A DNA stretch of 64,000 bases from the NCBI RefSeq assembly GCF_900129275.1, contig NZ_FQUX01000001.1, positions 1,426,001 to 1,490,000 of the forward strand. The letters run 5' to 3'. This DNA comes from Arenibacter palladensis. Its GTDB lineage: Bacteria; Bacteroidota; Bacteroidia; Flavobacteriales; Flavobacteriaceae. Numbering within the stretch: position 1 is the first letter of the stretch; each line of letters starts with the position of its first letter. Shown here piece by piece: positions 54,774-63,681 of the stretch. Below the pieces are notes generated by a model, which made no database searches, was not told where the DNA came from, and was given only the letters and a program-made list of their open reading frames with translations. The position numbers were made by a program, and so were the translations under genes.

Positions 54774-55681
54774 GCGTGCAGGGAATAAATCAGGAAGTAG
54801 ACCTTTCTATTTTAAGTAAAAAACAGGTTACCTTGGTGGTAAAAAGGGAAGACCTGTTACACCCGTTTATTTCTGGCAATAAATACCGAAAACTTAAATA
54901 CAATATTTTGGAGGCCAAGCAAAGGGGCTTGGATACCATTTTAACTTTTGGTGGCGCCTATTCCAACCACATTGCCGCCACTGCCTATGCTGGAAATTTA
55001 TACGGTATTAAGACCATAGGTGTAATTAGGGGGGAAGAATTAAGTGAAAATTGGATGCTTAATCCAACCTTGGCGGAGGCCCATCGGCATGGAATGGATT
55101 TTAGATTTATTTCTAGGGAGGCTTATAGGCGCAAATCGGAATCCACATTTTTGAAGCTGTTGGATAAGGATTTGGGCCCTTATTACTTGATTCCCGAAGG
55201 AGGTACCAATGTGCTTGCCGTTAAGGGTTGTGAGGAAATATTGACGCCACAGGACCGGGATTTTAATGTGCTCTGTTCTAGTGTAGGAACAGGTGGAACC
55301 TTGGCCGGGATTATCAATTCATCCCTTAGTTATCAGAGAATTATAGGCTTTCCCGCACTGAAAGGTGATTTTTTAAAGAAAGATATTCGTAATTTTACAG
55401 CCAAAGAAAACTGGGAAATCAATACCGATTATCATTTTGGGGGTTATGCCAAAGTTTCTGAAGCGCTTATAGAGTTTATTAATTATTTTAAAGAAAAGAC
55501 CAATATTCCTACAGATCCCATTTATACGGGAAAGCTTTTGTTCGGCATTTTGGATTTGGTGAAAAATGATTATTTTATACCAGGAACCAAAATTTTGGCA
55601 ATACACAGTGGTGGTTTACAGGGGATAACAGGAATGAATTTAGTTTTGAAAAAGAAGAATCTTCCATTAATAAAAGTATGA
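54755..55681 (+). CDS. ACC deaminase / D-cysteine desulfhydrase-like PLP enzyme
   Basis: A fold-type II PLP enzyme of about 300 residues. The PLP Lys lies in VKREDLLHPFISGNKYRKLK. TFGGAYSNHIAATAYAGN and SSVGTGGTLAGI (phosphate loop) follow, and the C-terminus has AIHSGGLQG. It groups with 1-aminocyclopropane-1-carboxylate deaminase/D-cysteine desulfhydrase enzymes; the flavobacterial substrate is not known. Start is uncertain: the TTG at 54755 overlaps the previous gene by 19 bases, and the GTG at 54776, two bases after that gene's stop codon, fits the family N-terminus better. The end overlaps the next ATG by 4 bases. Confidence 0.9.
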   Translation: MGPKALGVQGINQEVDLSILSKKQVTLVVKREDLLHPFISGNKYRKLKYNILEAKQRGLDTILTFGGAYSNHIAATAYAGNLYGIKTIGVIRGEELSENWMLNPTLAEAHRHGMDFRFISREAYRRKSESTFLKLLDKDLGPYYLIPEGGTNVLAVKGCEEILTPQDRDFNVLCSSVGTGGTLAGIINSSLSYQRIIGFPALKGDFLKKDIRNFTAKENWEINTDYHFGGYAKVSEALIEFINYFKEKTNIPTDPIYTGKLLFGILDLVKNDYFIPGTKILAIHSGGLQGITGMNLVLKKKNLPLIKV

Positions 55682-56526
55682 TAAAAAGAATAGCTATAAC
55701 TACAATTTTGGGTTTGTTCCTAGTGAGTTGCGGTGTTAAAAAGAGAACGACCTATGCTAAAAAGCCAGATCCACGGACTACTTCAACTACGACTAGGCCG
55801 GAGACCAAACCCGTAAGCGAATCCAAAAGTGAGGATGCTTATGCCTTGCCAGAGGACAATGGCAAATTTGTAAAGTTTACGGTCAATTCTACCGAGGAAT
55901 ATATTGAGACCTTTGCGGAAATCGCCCAATTTGAAATGAAAGCTTATGGGATACCTGCAAGCATTACCTTGGCACAGGGCATCCTGGAAAGTGGAGCGGG
56001 AAGAGGGGTCCTGGGCGCCAAGACCAATAATCACTTCGGAATAAAATGCCATACAGGTTGGGAAGGGGATTATGATTTTCATGATGATGATGAAAAAGGG
56101 GAATGTTTTAGGAAATATAATCATCCCATGTACTCCTTTAGGGACCACAGTATATTCTTATCTTCCCGGGCCAGGTATGCTTTTTTGTTCAATTTGGACC
56201 ATGATGACTATAAAGGCTGGGCCTACGGTTTAAAAGAGGCCGGTTATGCAACGGATCGTAAATATCCCCATAAGTTGATCGCACTCATAGAGCGCTATGA
56301 ATTGGATAAATATGACAGGACGGTTGTAAAGTCAGGGGGCATTGTAAAAAAGGAACCGAAACAGTACGAACATAAAATTCATGTAGTGCAAAAGGGAGAT
56401 ACCCTATATTCCATTTCCAAACGCTACTTTGTCTCCATCCCGGAATTGATGAAGTTGAACAATATGAACAATAGCAATTTGGCAGAAGGCCAAAAATTGA
56501 CGGTAAAATCTGAAAAAATTAGATAA
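55678..56526 (+). CDS. N-acetylglucosaminidase (Flg_hydrolase type) with LysM
   Basis: A 282-residue lipoprotein (MIKRIAITTILGLFLVSC, Cys18). A disordered linker is followed by a glucosaminidase domain at about 80-215 with the catalytic Glu in GILESGAGRG and the signatures NNHFGIKCHTGWEGDY and GYATDRKYPHKLI. One C-terminal LysM domain (about 235-280, VVQKGDTLYSISKRYF) binds peptidoglycan. It should cleave the glycan backbone during growth or division. The ATG overlaps the preceding stop codon (ATGA), so the genes are translationally coupled. Confidence 0.95.
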   Translation: MIKRIAITTILGLFLVSCGVKKRTTYAKKPDPRTTSTTTRPETKPVSESKSEDAYALPEDNGKFVKFTVNSTEEYIETFAEIAQFEMKAYGIPASITLAQGILESGAGRGVLGAKTNNHFGIKCHTGWEGDYDFHDDDEKGECFRKYNHPMYSFRDHSIFLSSRARYAFLFNLDHDDYKGWAYGLKEAGYATDRKYPHKLIALIERYELDKYDRTVVKSGGIVKKEPKQYEHKIHVVQKGDTLYSISKRYFVSIPELMKLNNMNNSNLAEGQKLTVKSEKIR

Positions 56527-56529
56527 TCT

Positions 56530-57819
56530 ATGATTTATAGAAGAAGCAGTGCTTTGTTTGCTGAAGCACAGCGTTATATTCCTGGAGGGGTAAATTCCCC
56601 TGTTAGGGCCTTTAGGGCCGTTGGGGGAAATCCTGTATTTGTAAAGGAAGCCAAAGGGGCATATTTGTACGATGAAGATGGTAACAGATTAATAGATTAC
56701 ATTGCATCTTGGGGTCCGTTGATTTTGGGTCATGCCTATGCTCCCGTAATAGATGCCGTTATTGAGAAGGCAAAAAAGGGTACCTCCTTCGGAATGCCAA
56801 CAGAAATAGAAACCCAATTGGCAAAGCTTGCGGTTTCCATGGTTCCGAATATTGATAAGATTCGTTTTGTAAACAGTGGTACGGAAGCCTGTATGAGTGC
56901 CGTTCGTTTGGCCAGGGGATTTACTGGAAAGGACAAAATAATAAAGTTCGCCGGATGCTATCACGGTCATTCGGATTCATTTTTAATTCAAGCCGGAAGT
57001 GGAGCGGTTACCTTTGGTAGTCCCAATAGTCCAGGGGTTACCCAGGGCACTGCAAAGGATACTCTTTTGGCGGTTTATAATAACCTTGAAAGTGTAAAAG
57101 CCTTGGCTGCTGCCAATAAAGGAGAAATTGCCGCCATTATAATTGAGCCCGTAGCTGGTAATATGGGGTGTATTATTCCGGAAGAAAATTTTATTAAGGG
57201 ATTGCGTGAACTTTGTGACCAAGAGGATATATTGCTGATTTTTGACGAGGTTATGACCGGATTCAGATTGGCAAAAGGGGGTGCCCAGGAGGTATTGGAC
57301 GTAGATGCCGATATTGTTACTTTTGGAAAGGTAATTGGAGGTGGATTGCCTGTTGGTGCTTTTGCGGCCAGAGAAGAGATTATGGGGCATTTGGCTCCGG
57401 ATGGTCCGGTTTATCAGGCAGGAACACTGAGTGGAAACCCCTTGGCAATGAGTGCCGGATTGGCCATGTTGACCGAATTGAACAATAACCCTGAAGTTTT
57501 TAGAAGTTTGGCCGATAAGACCAAATACCTTGGGAAGGGAATGGCACAGGTATTGACCGATAATAATATTCCTTTTCAGATGAATAGATTCGGATCCATG
57601 ATCTCAATACATTTTACAGAAGAACCAGTGGTGGATTTTGAATCCTCTGCCAAAGGGAACAATGCCATTTTTAAGAAATATTTCCACGGTATGTTAAATC
57701 AGGGAATATATTTGCCGCCAAGTGCGTTTGAGAGTTACTTCTTAAACGATGCCCTAAGTTATGAAGATTTGGATGAGACCATTGCTGCACTCTCCAATAT
57801 TGCCAAAGATCTACATTGA
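56530..57819 (+). CDS. hemL: Glutamate-1-semialdehyde 2,1-aminomutase
   Basis: A 429-residue PLP enzyme of the C5 tetrapyrrole pathway that makes 5-aminolevulinate. PLP-binding Lys267 in [32 protein letters not shown] and [10 protein letters not shown] are class III aminotransferase landmarks, and the N-terminal [10 protein letters not shown] is specific to HemL. Full length. It begins 3 bases after the glucosaminidase stop codon and is the last gene of that run. Confidence 0.98.
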   Translation: MIYRRSSALFAEAQRYIPGGVNSPVRAFRAVGGNPVFVKEAKGAYLYDEDGNRLIDYIASWGPLILGHAYAPVIDAVIEKAKKGTSFGMPTEIETQLAKLAVSMVPNIDKIRFVNSGTEACMSAVRLARGFTGKDKIIKFAGCYHGHSDSFLIQAGSGAVTFGSPNSPGVTQGTAKDTLLAVYNNLESVKALAAANKGEIAAIIIEPVAGNMGCIIPEENFIKGLRELCDQEDILLIFDEVMTGFRLAKGGAQEVLDVDADIVTFGKVIGGGLPVGAFAAREEIMGHLAPDGPVYQAGTLSGNPLAMSAGLAMLTELNNNPEVFRSLADKTKYLGKGMAQVLTDNNIPFQMNRFGSMISIHFTEEPVVDFESSAKGNNAIFKKYFHGMLNQGIYLPPSAFESYFLNDALSYEDLDETIAALSNIAKDLH

Positions 57820-57833
57820 TCGGTAAAATACAA

Positions 57834-57869
57834 AAGGCTAAATAGACACTACTTTGTCTATTTAGCCTT
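57834..57869. terminator. Perfect 15-bp hairpin between convergent genes
   Basis: aaggctaaatagaca (57834-57848) pairs perfectly with 57855-57869. The T-rich tail is better on the - strand, so it chiefly ends the Spy-like gene, but it can serve hemL too. Confidence 0.85.
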
Positions 57870-57893
57870 CCATATTCTGGAGGGAAAAAAGTT

Positions 57894-58361
57894 TTATTTC
57901 TTTCCGGACCTTTTCTCATTGCCGTCCATTCCTCTGCCTTTTCTATGACCTTCCCTGTTTTCTTTCATCTTTTCCCATTTCATATATTGCTCTTTGCTCA
58001 ATATTTTCTTCATCTTTTCTTTTTGGGCTATCTGATGATCCAGCATGGCTGTTTTCATGGCATAACGCTCCTCAGAAGTTAATTTTTTGGCCTCACCGCT
58101 TTCTTTTCTAGCCTTCATTTCATTCATTTTCTCTGAACGCTTTACGGCATTTTCCAAGTTTAGACTTTGAATTTCCTTTTGTTGGGCTTCTGTGAGGTCT
58201 AGGGCCAAGGTCATCTGCTTCGTCTGCAGGGTGGCAATTTGTTCAGGAGTCATATCTCTCATATCGCTTCTGTGACCTCTGTCGCCTCTTTCCCTTTCTG
58301 GTTTTTGTGCCATGGCGGTTATCCCGGCCATTAATACCACTAATACAATTAATTTTTTCAT
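57894..58361 (-). CDS. Spy/CpxP-like small periplasmic protein
   Basis: A 155-residue exported protein with signal peptide about 1-18 (MKKLIVLVVLMAGITAMA). A charged helical body has LTEAQQKEIQSLN and LSKEQYMKWEKMK, an LTxxQ-like pattern of Spy/CpxP/zinc-resistance-associated proteins. The C-terminal tail is very basic (RKGRGMDGNEKRSGKK). It may be a periplasmic chaperone or metal-binding stress protein; assignment is by pattern and length only. Confidence 0.75.
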   Translation of the reverse strand: MKKLIVLVVLMAGITAMAQKPERERGDRGHRSDMRDMTPEQIATLQTKQMTLALDLTEAQQKEIQSLNLENAVKRSEKMNEMKARKESGEAKKLTSEERYAMKTAMLDHQIAQKEKMKKILSKEQYMKWEKMKENREGHRKGRGMDGNEKRSGKK

Positions 58362-58540
58362 ATTATTTATTATTTACTGTTTTGTATATAGGACAATATG
58401 ATATAGGATTGGTTTAATGGAAACGCTTGTTTTAGGGCAATTTTAACAGATGGCCTATGTGAATATGGGAAGTATAGTTGTTATAGCGACAGAAATTATG
58501 GGATCCCTCTGGATTGCAATTAGAGGTATTGGCCAATAAA

Positions 58541-58572
58541 AAAGGGCATAAACCTAGGTTTATGCCCTTTTT
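58541..58572. terminator. Bidirectional hairpin terminator
   Basis: aaagggcataaac-ctag-gtttatgcccttt (58541-58570) with A-run upstream and T-run downstream. It serves the mini-protein gene on the - strand. Confidence 0.85.
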
Positions 58573-58595
58573 CAAAACAAATTATTGGATTGTTG

Positions 58596-58775
58596 TTATT
58601 GTACGTTTATGAATTGATTATCTGAGTTATCGGCCAAAGCTTCGATGGTCACTTCTGATTTCTCGATGGAAATAAGGTCTTTATTTACTTCGGTATTATC
58701 GGAAAGATTATTGTAAACCAATGCAGATACCAAAAAACAAATAAAATATAAGAGACTTTTTATTTTGTAGGACAT
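58596..58775 (-). CDS. Mini membrane protein, paralog 1
   Basis: A 59-residue ORF that begins MSYKIKSLLYFICFLVSALV, a single predicted transmembrane helix, then an acidic tail (VNKDLISIEKSEVTIEAL) ending FINVQ. It is the paralog of the gene at 58916-59101: the first 18 residues are nearly identical and the tails differ. Conservation of the N-terminus and a terminator directly behind it support a real gene. Function unknown. Confidence 0.7.
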   Translation of the reverse strand: MSYKIKSLLYFICFLVSALVYNNLSDNTEVNKDLISIEKSEVTIEALADNSDNQFINVQ

Positions 58776-58915
58776 AGATTTGGGGTTTTTTATTATACCT
58801 CTAAGATATATAATCTATTGCCTCCAAATTGACCAATGTTGCGAAACCTATTTAAAGCTGTTGTAAAAAGACCAATATTTGTGGTCATGAAATTCAATGA
58901 AATGTACAGGTGGGC

Positions 58916-59101
58916 TTATTCCTGTATTTTTTCCAGTTTTGCGAGTTTATGGTCAAGATCCAAATTATCGGATTGTAACTGTATGATTTCGGCCGAATCC
59001 CTATTGTTTTTATTGTTATTTTCGGGCTCCAAGGTATAGTACAAGACAGCCGACGCTACAAAACAAACAAAATACAATAAGCTTTTAATTTTATAAGACA
59101 T
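58916..59101 (-). CDS. Mini membrane protein, paralog 2, with coiled-coil tail
   Basis: A 61-residue protein starting MSYKIKSLLYFVCFVASAVL (one transmembrane helix). An Asn-rich linker is followed by a heptad-like helix (AEIIQLQSDNLDLDHKLAKL) suggesting a short coiled coil. Tandem paralog of the 59-residue gene 140 bases downstream; the bases around both start codons are also alike (gacatagatt on the + strand). Function unknown. Confidence 0.72.
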   Translation of the reverse strand: MSYKIKSLLYFVCFVASAVLYYTLEPENNNKNNRDSAEIIQLQSDNLDLDHKLAKLEKIQE

Positions 59102-59235
59102 AGATTGGGGGGTATTAATAAAGGTCTGAAAGTAGGAAAAATATTAAATGGCGGAAAATAAATATTGTTAAATTTTACATTTAATCGTCAAAAGGTATCC
59201 GTTCAACGGAAAAATCTGTGAATTAGGCCTAAAAA

Positions 59236-59259
59236 AGGGCTATCCCTAAAGATAGCCCT
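59236..59259 (-). terminator. Terminator of the zinc metalloprotease gene
   Basis: On the - strand agggctatc-tttagg-gatagccct is followed by a T-run (complement of the A-run at 59231-59236). Confidence 0.85.
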
Positions 59260-59319
59260 ATCCATTTATGTTCAAAGTTACTTTTATTACTTTTAAGGTA
59301 TTCCTTGAGTTATGATCAT

Positions 59320-61821
59320 TTAACTGTTGGGATCCAAAATCAATTCGATCCGTTCCACTGCATCCTGTAAATGATACTTGCTCATAGGATCTACAGTCCT
59401 GTTGATTGCGTTTTTAAGGTCGCTTCTAAGAATATTCAACTCCGCCCGTGCAATGGATCGAATATCGGACTGACTAGTATTGATTGGGGTGGATTTTTGG
59501 TATCCTCCGAAATCTCCCTTTTTGCTTTCGTTTTCAGCGGTCATCAAATAGGCCAGCCTTTCAATATGTGCCTTCTGAAGATTTCTTCTATAGGTGTCAA
59601 TTTTCTTCCCATTTCGGGTTTCGGACCATAGTCCTTTTCTAAGGTCGCCCATCATTTCCAATAGGGAATACGCATCTGTGCCGTTGAGAGTTTGGTTCTC
59701 TATCATTCTGGCCAGTTTTCCCAAACTCAAAATATTATCCAGCGTTTTAACTTGTAGGCTTCTTATGCGCTCTACGGAACCCGAATACTCTATTTTATTA
59801 AAAATGTTGGGTACGATCAGCCATTCCGGGGTTTGGAACAATTGTTCCTGAACAAATAGCAGGCAGTTTTTTTGATGCTCCCTATCTACAGGAGTGTATA
59901 CGGCTCCTTCCTGATCATAGGTCTTATAATGCTCATAAACACCGCCAATATTGTTGCTGACATGTCCCATATATCTATTGAATTGGGAAATTACCTGGCC
60001 GTACATGGTGTCTAGATCATCATACTCCTTACCTTTTTCGGACGTCCAGTCAATTAATTTTGGAGTTATTCTCTTTAAATTTTCAATGCCATACGCACTT
60101 GCCTTAATAGCATCGTCCCCCAAATCCTCTGTCTGTGAACTGGGATCAACTACATCCCCCACTTGCTGGTGTCCAAAGCGGTATAGCGGATTGCCCGCAT
60201 GTTCTAGAATCCAACTGTCCAAGGTTTCCTTTTCTTCCTTGTCGGATTTGTCCAATATAGGTCGGTATCCCCAACCAATGGCATACTTATCGTATATTCC
60301 AATATCTGGCATTAGGGCCACACCCTCGTCTCCGGGTTGGGCAATATAGTTAAAGCGGGCATAGTCCATAATAGAAGGTGCCGTACCATACTTTTTGGTA
60401 AAGGAAGCAGAGCGGAGAGAATCTACAGGATAGGCTACGCTACTGCCCATATTGTGTGGTAGTCCAAGTGTATGGCCAACCTCGTGCGCTGACACAAATC
60501 TAATTAGACGACCCATAACCTCATCCTTAAAGGCAACACCCCTGGCATCTGGGTTAATGGCCGCTGTTTGTACAAAAAACCAATTTCTTAACAAGGTCAT
60601 TACATTATGGTACCAGTTAATATCGGATTCCAATATTTCACCAGTTCTAGGGTCGCTTACATGCGGTCCATTGGCGTTGGGAATAGGAGAGGCCAAATAG
60701 CGAACTACGGAATAACGCACGTCTTCTGGCGACCATTCCGGGTCTTCTTCGGGAGTTGGGGGATCCTTGGCCAAAATGGCGTTTTTGAAGCCGGCCGCTT
60801 CAAAAGCAACTTGCCAGTCCTCTATTCCCTGCTTTATAAAGGGAACCCAACTTTTAGGTGTAGCCCTATCTACATAATACACAATGGGCTTTTTGGGTTC
60901 TACAAGTTCGCCGTTTTTAAATTTTTCAATATCCTCATCCTTCACTTCTAGCCTCCAACGGTCTAGAAAACGCACGGTTTTGCTCTCTTGTGCATCCAGC
61001 CCATAATCTACCTGGCCCCGGGCAAACCACCCTACCCGTTTATCAAAATAACGGCGTTTCATGGGTTCTTCCGGGAGTAAGATCATGGAATTGTTTATTT
61101 CGATGGAAATGGACCCCAAACTTTCATTGGAAGGGGGATTACTTGCCACATAGGTCTTTACATGTCTTGCCTCAATATTTAGGGGGTAACTTTTTAGGGT
61201 GCTTATATAACTTCTGGAGTCATCCAAACGTGAGACCTTATATTCTTTACGGTAATGTTCCGGCATGCCTAGCGCATTTACATCTTTCTCAAAAAGATCG
61301 TTCACTTGGATTACTGTGGCGGGATGCAAGCTATCTTTTTTAAATGCCTTTATATCGAAGGAATACAGAACAGGTTCAAAATTGGAATTTACCACGGCTT
61401 CACTTACCGGTAGTGAATCGGCCGCAACAATATCATAGCTTACTACCCTAAGTAGGACCTTTTTAGGTAACTTTTCCCATTTAAGTACTTTGGTATTTAT
61501 TTTTCCCCCTCCAAAGCCAATGCCGGTAGCCGTTTTGGAAATTCTGCTAACCATGAGCATTTCCTTGTTAAAAAGGGAGTCCGGTATTTCGTAGTAATGA
61601 TTATCTTCTACTATATGCACATCAAAAAGGCCCTTATCCGTTTTTGCATCTTTGGTGATTACCTTTTCATAGGATTCTATTTCTCCTTTTTTAGATTTTT
61701 CCTTGGTGTCGGAAGATTCGGTTTTTGTGTTCTTCTTTTTAAAGATTTGTGCTTCAGCAGTATGGTAGCATCCTATAAGCAAAAATGGTAATAACGCCTT
61801 CGCGAGTAAATTTTTAATCAT
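59320..61821 (-). CDS. Zinc-dependent metalloprotease (DUF5117/DUF5118 type)
   Basis: An 833-residue exported protein with a hydrophobic N-terminus that may be a lipoprotein signal (LLAKALLPFLLIGC, Cys18). The N-terminal part (about 45-290) matches the DUF5118/DUF5117 region (YEIPDSLFNKEMLMVSRI). The catalytic part carries the extended zincin motif HEVGHTLGLPHN (His446, Glu447, His450, His456) and a downstream SIMDYARFNY Met-turn, as in metzincins. Probably a periplasmic or surface protease. It is monocistronic with its own terminator. Confidence 0.93.
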   Translation of the reverse strand: MIKNLLAKALLPFLLIGCYHTAEAQIFKKKNTKTESSDTKEKSKKGEIESYEKVITKDAKTDKGLFDVHIVEDNHYYEIPDSLFNKEMLMVSRISKTATGIGFGGGKINTKVLKWEKLPKKVLLRVVSYDIVAADSLPVSEAVVNSNFEPVLYSFDIKAFKKDSLHPATVIQVNDLFEKDVNALGMPEHYRKEYKVSRLDDSRSYISTLKSYPLNIEARHVKTYVASNPPSNESLGSISIEINNSMILLPEEPMKRRYFDKRVGWFARGQVDYGLDAQESKTVRFLDRWRLEVKDEDIEKFKNGELVEPKKPIVYYVDRATPKSWVPFIKQGIEDWQVAFEAAGFKNAILAKDPPTPEEDPEWSPEDVRYSVVRYLASPIPNANGPHVSDPRTGEILESDINWYHNVMTLLRNWFFVQTAAINPDARGVAFKDEVMGRLIRFVSAHEVGHTLGLPHNMGSSVAYPVDSLRSASFTKKYGTAPSIMDYARFNYIAQPGDEGVALMPDIGIYDKYAIGWGYRPILDKSDKEEKETLDSWILEHAGNPLYRFGHQQVGDVVDPSSQTEDLGDDAIKASAYGIENLKRITPKLIDWTSEKGKEYDDLDTMYGQVISQFNRYMGHVSNNIGGVYEHYKTYDQEGAVYTPVDREHQKNCLLFVQEQLFQTPEWLIVPNIFNKIEYSGSVERIRSLQVKTLDNILSLGKLARMIENQTLNGTDAYSLLEMMGDLRKGLWSETRNGKKIDTYRRNLQKAHIERLAYLMTAENESKKGDFGGYQKSTPINTSQSDIRSIARAELNILRSDLKNAINRTVDPMSKYHLQDAVERIELILDPNS

Positions 61822-62155
61822 ATTCCGGGCAATTTTTATGAATTCTTGTAATCTTTCAAAGAACTAAAAATAATTTAAATTCTGGAAGTGGATTTGGATT
61901 ATTGCCCAATTATAAAATAATTAACGGAATTATGGGTCTTTCTGAATCTAAGGACACCAATTCTTGTATTATATCAGTAAAAAGAAAAAAAATCACCGAC
62001 AGTCTGTAACATTTTTAGATTTTACTAGTCTATTTTAATAGAGAATTTCTTTTTATAGTTTAATTGAATTTAGCATGTGTAAAGTCTTTGTGGTAGCAAA
62101 GGCTTTACTTTTGTTATGACTTTTCCGTTACTTTTAGTGTAATGTAACCTCTGAC
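61822..62155. other. Gap with hairpin downstream of the SLC13 gene
   Basis: A stem gtaaag-t-ctttg / caaag-g-ctttac at 62079-62108 lies about 50 bases past the SLC13 stop codon and may act as its terminator, although a clear T-run on the - strand is missing. No coding signal elsewhere; the promoter of the metalloprotease gene is expected at 61830-61900. Confidence 0.4.
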
Positions 62156-63586
62156 TCAGAAAATCATGGGGATTACGAATTGAAACAATAGGATCAGCAA
62201 TAACACAGAGATAAGGTTAAGTACAATTCCTACCCGTGCCATTTGATATACCTTTATATACCCACTGGCAAAAACTATGGCATTGGGAGGGGTGGCCATG
62301 GGCAGCATAAAGGCGCAGCTACTCGCTATAGTTACCGGAATCAATAAATAGAGTACAGGAACCCCAAGACCTATAGCTATACCTGCAACTACTGGGGCAA
62401 GCACTGCAACCAAGGCTACATTGCTCATTAATTCTGTCATGAAAAGCATTAATAGAATTAGCAGGGATGCCGTAAATAGTATGCTTATTTCGCTAGTGGA
62501 AATAGCATTTGCCACCATATCTACAATACCGCTTGTAGACATGCCCTCTGCCAGGGCCAGTCCACCACCGAATAATATCAAAATTCCCCAGGCCAATTTT
62601 TCGGTATCGCTCCAACCAATGATAAAATCACCTTTTTTAAGGTTAAATGGAATTGCAAAAAGGGAAACCGCGGCTATCATGCTTATGATTGTGTCCGATA
62701 GTCCCAGGGACGGAAATATACTGTTGATCAGTGTTCTAAAAATCCATAGGAAGACCGTTATTCCAAAGATGGTAAGCACCATTTTTTCTTTACGGCTCGT
62801 AGGTCCCAATTTTTTTAATTCTTCCTGAATAATCTCCTTGGAGCCTGTAAATTTTAATTGCTTATTGGGAAAAAACCATTTTACAAGGACAAGATAACAT
62901 ATGGTTACCAGGATGATTGAAAATGGTAATCCAATAACCATCCATTTAAGAAAGGAGATTTCAATATTGTATTCGTTTTCCAGTAAACCAATTAAAATTG
63001 AATTTGGAGGGGTGCCAATAACCGTAGCAATACCTCCTGCGTTTGCAGAGAATGCAATCCCCAACATTACATTGAGGGCAAAATTACGATCGTCCTTGGT
63101 AAAGCCATCGGCGTCGTTTATTAAAAGCCCAATGACGGACATGGCAATAGGAAGCATAACCACGGTACTTGCCGTATTGCTGATCCACATGCTTAAAGCT
63201 GCCGTAGCGATCATAAACCCCAGGACTACCTTGTTCGGTGTGGTACCCGTAATTTTTATGATATTGAGGGCAATACGTTTGTGCAAGTTTACTTTTTCCA
63301 GGGCCAAAGCCATTACGAAGCCTCCAAAAAACAGAAAAATGATGGGACTACCATAGTTGGCACCTACCTCGTTGATGGGCATGATTTTTAATAGGGGAAA
63401 CAATATAAGGGGCAGCAAGGCCGCCACTGAAATGGAAACGGCTTCGGTTATCCACCAGACTACCATCCAAACTGCCACGGCCATTACGGCATCGCCTTTT
63501 TCGGAGACCAGGGTATGGGGTAAGTTTAAAAGAATAAAAAAAAAGATGGGGCCTAAGAATAATCCTAATTTTTTGCTCAAATCCAT
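62156..63586 (-). CDS. SLC13/DASS-family sodium-coupled anion transporter
   Basis: A 476-residue polytopic protein with about 11 hydrophobic segments. The two substrate-site SNT-type motifs of the divalent anion:Na+ symporter family are visible: WISNTASTVVMLPIA in the first half and MLPMATPPNAIVFASG in the second. GGIATVIGTPPNSILIG follows the family pattern too. It probably imports C4-dicarboxylates, citrate or sulfate with sodium; the exact anion cannot be read. Start at 63586 gives the usual length. Confidence 0.93.
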   Translation of the reverse strand: MDLSKKLGLFLGPIFFFILLNLPHTLVSEKGDAVMAVAVWMVVWWITEAVSISVAALLPLILFPLLKIMPINEVGANYGSPIIFLFFGGFVMALALEKVNLHKRIALNIIKITGTTPNKVVLGFMIATAALSMWISNTASTVVMLPIAMSVIGLLINDADGFTKDDRNFALNVMLGIAFSANAGGIATVIGTPPNSILIGLLENEYNIEISFLKWMVIGLPFSIILVTICYLVLVKWFFPNKQLKFTGSKEIIQEELKKLGPTSRKEKMVLTIFGITVFLWIFRTLINSIFPSLGLSDTIISMIAAVSLFAIPFNLKKGDFIIGWSDTEKLAWGILILFGGGLALAEGMSTSGIVDMVANAISTSEISILFTASLLILLMLFMTELMSNVALVAVLAPVVAGIAIGLGVPVLYLLIPVTIASSCAFMLPMATPPNAIVFASGYIKVYQMARVGIVLNLISVLLLILLFQFVIPMIF

Positions 63587-63681
63587 ATGGGAGGTTTATG
63601 GTCTTCTAAACTAGGTTATTTCTGCCATTTATAAAAATGTAAACTGATTAGTTGCTTTAGTTTTTTTGACTTTGATTCTTG

